Assembly (NCBI GenBank): GCA_005800965.1
Contig: SYEA01000011.1
Span: forward strand, 1-6,228
Direction of reading: 5' to 3'
DNA from: Actinomycetota bacterium
GTDB lineage: Bacteria > Actinomycetota > Acidimicrobiia > Acidimicrobiales > Ilumatobacteraceae
DNA: 6,228 bases
The stretch's first letter is position 1, and every line of letters starts with the position of its first letter. Below, in pieces: positions 5,176 to 6,228 of the stretch. Below the pieces are notes generated by a model. That model saw only the letters and a program-made list of their open reading frames with translations. It made no database searches and was not told where the DNA came from. The translations under genes were made by a program, and so were the position numbers.

Positions 5176-6228
5176 TCACGCACTGAATTGCAGGCCGGCA
5201 AACTCACCCGTTTGACGCCACGCGTCCAGAAACTCAAAGAATGCGATGGGGCCACCCGGGTGCCCACTTCCGTTGAACATGTCACTCTGGGAAATTGGTT
5301 GACCCTCGTTGTTGTAATAACCGGGCGTGCAATCGGGGTTGCCTCGCAGGCCCCGTTGGTTGCTGGTGATGAAGGTGAGCCAGTCGTTTTCTGCCACTTG
5401 CGTCGGCTCGATTTGTCGTGCACCTGTGGCTTCGGCATGGGCGATTACACCGGCAATCGCGAGGCCGTTTTCTACATAATTTTGCGGTACGTTGGCGATT
5501 TGGTTTGCCCCTTGTGTAAAGCCGACCACAAAGAGATTCGGGAACCCGTGCACATGAATGCCGTGCAAACTGCGCATTCCGCCGGCCCAGTACTCAGACA
5601 GTGCAACACCGTTACGACCAGCGATATCGAAGCCGCTGCGGCGTGTGTAGCTGGTTCCGACCTCGAACCCCGACGCAATGATCAGGCAATCCAGCGAGTA
5701 GTGCTTGCCTGCCACCCACACGCCGTGTTCGTCGATGCGTTCCACACCCTTGCCGTCGGTGTCGACGAGGTGGGTGTTGGCATTGTTGAACGACTGCAAA
5801 TATTCGTCATGAAAACATGGCCGCTTGCACAATTGGCGATACCACGGCTTGAGCGCTGCAGCGGTGCGCTCGTCACCGATAATTGCATCGACTCGCGCCC
5901 GCACCTCGTTCATCTTTTCGTCGTCGGAATCTTCGTACGCCTTGAGCAACGTCTCTGGCCCGAGAGTGGCACCGGCTTTCACCAATTCCACCGTGCGATC
6001 TCGGATACGAATCGAAATATCAGTCCACCCATCTTTGACGAGGTCTTCTTCGGCGAATCCGAGCGTTTGTAGCACCGTGAAGTTGGACATCCACTTGCGC
6101 TGCCATCCCGTTTCGAGGCTGGCGAACCACTGCGGGTCGATTGGTTGGTTGTTGCGCACATCAATCGATGACGGCGTGCGTTGAAACACAAATAGTTCGC
6201 CTGCCGAGCGCGACAAATGGGGAATGCA
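5176..6228 (-). CDS. FAD/NADPH-dependent monooxygenase, Baeyer-Villiger/FMO superfamily (5' end outside window)
   Basis: The frame is open to the right edge, giving 350 residues of the C-terminal part. The first visible residues (CIPHLSRSAG, then FVFQRTPS at 13-20) match the end of the second dinucleotide-binding domain; the Arg in QRT contacts the NADPH 2'-phosphate in this family. Further on are YRQLCKRPCFHDEYL (130-144), DCLIIASGFE (180-189, the ATGF-type motif, here ASGF) and HGFPNLFVVGF (227-237). The N-terminal FAD motif and the FxGxxxHxxxW fingerprint that would separate Baeyer-Villiger enzymes from other flavin monooxygenases lie outside. Expected reaction: O2- and NADPH-dependent oxygenation of a ketone or a related soft nucleophile. 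The TTG at 6216 is internal to a conserved block and is not the start. It is the first visible gene of a minus-strand series with the acyl-CoA and alcohol dehydrogenases. Confidence 0.9.
   Translation of the reverse strand, partial: CIPHLSRSAGELFVFQRTPSSIDVRNNQPIDPQWFASLETGWQRKWMSNFTVLQTLGFAEEDLVKDGWTDISIRIRDRTVELVKAGATLGPETLLKAYEDSDDEKMNEVRARVDAIIGDERTAAALKPWYRQLCKRPCFHDEYLQSFNNANTHLVDTDGKGVERIDEHGVWVAGKHYSLDCLIIASGFEVGTSYTRRSGFDIAGRNGVALSEYWAGGMRSLHGIHVHGFPNLFVVGFTQGANQIANVPQNYVENGLAIAGVIAHAEATGARQIEPTQVAENDWLTFITSNQRGLRGNPDCTPGYYNNEGQPISQSDMFNGSGHPGGPIAFFEFLDAWRQTGEFAGLQFSA

Noticed and set aside
5089..6072. Long plus-strand open frame of 327 codons opposite the monooxygenase
   Set aside because: Its translation has no recognisable motif, while the minus strand carries clear flavoprotein motifs; it is a shadow of the real gene's codon bias.

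Overview
The window is bacterial, gene-dense and moderately GC-rich. It carries parts or all of six protein genes, with no RNA gene, insertion sequence or CRISPR array seen. Protein style (a CDCGxxHWG-type Nudix protein, an acyl-CoA dehydrogenase with a DGPDEVH C-terminal signature, a flavin monooxygenase, a Lys/Ala-rich tail) and frequent GTG starts suggest a high-GC actinobacterium, perhaps in the Acidimicrobiia. This is inferred from the look of the proteins, not from a database comparison.

Layout: positions 1-680 (minus) hold the N-terminal half of an aldehyde dehydrogenase of the succinate-semialdehyde dehydrogenase type; its catalytic half lies beyond the left edge. Divergent from it, with start regions that touch or overlap, is a plus-strand pair: a 12-helix MFS transporter (674-1858) and, 5 bases later, a Nudix hydrolase (1864-2340). 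The Nudix stop directly abuts the stop of a convergent minus-strand iron-containing alcohol dehydrogenase (2341-3699), which has an unusual lysine-rich N-terminal tail. Upstream of it on the same strand come an acyl-CoA dehydrogenase (3812-5134) and the C-terminal two thirds of an FAD/NADPH monooxygenase of the Baeyer-Villiger/FMO superfamily (5176-6228, cut by the right edge).

How they may work together (inference): the minus strand reads monooxygenase, acyl-CoA dehydrogenase, alcohol dehydrogenase, then, beyond the plus-strand MFS-Nudix pair, aldehyde dehydrogenase. This enzyme set could oxidise a ketone to an ester or lactone, take the freed alcohol to aldehyde and acid, and feed the acid into a beta-oxidation-like step; the MFS protein could move a substrate or product. 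The hydrolase and CoA ligase that such a route needs are not in the window.

The most unusual observation is the histone-H1-like, lysine-rich extension on the iron alcohol dehydrogenase. It contains a perfect 15-bp tandem duplication and an eight-base A tract within its first six codons. No wholly new system is evident.
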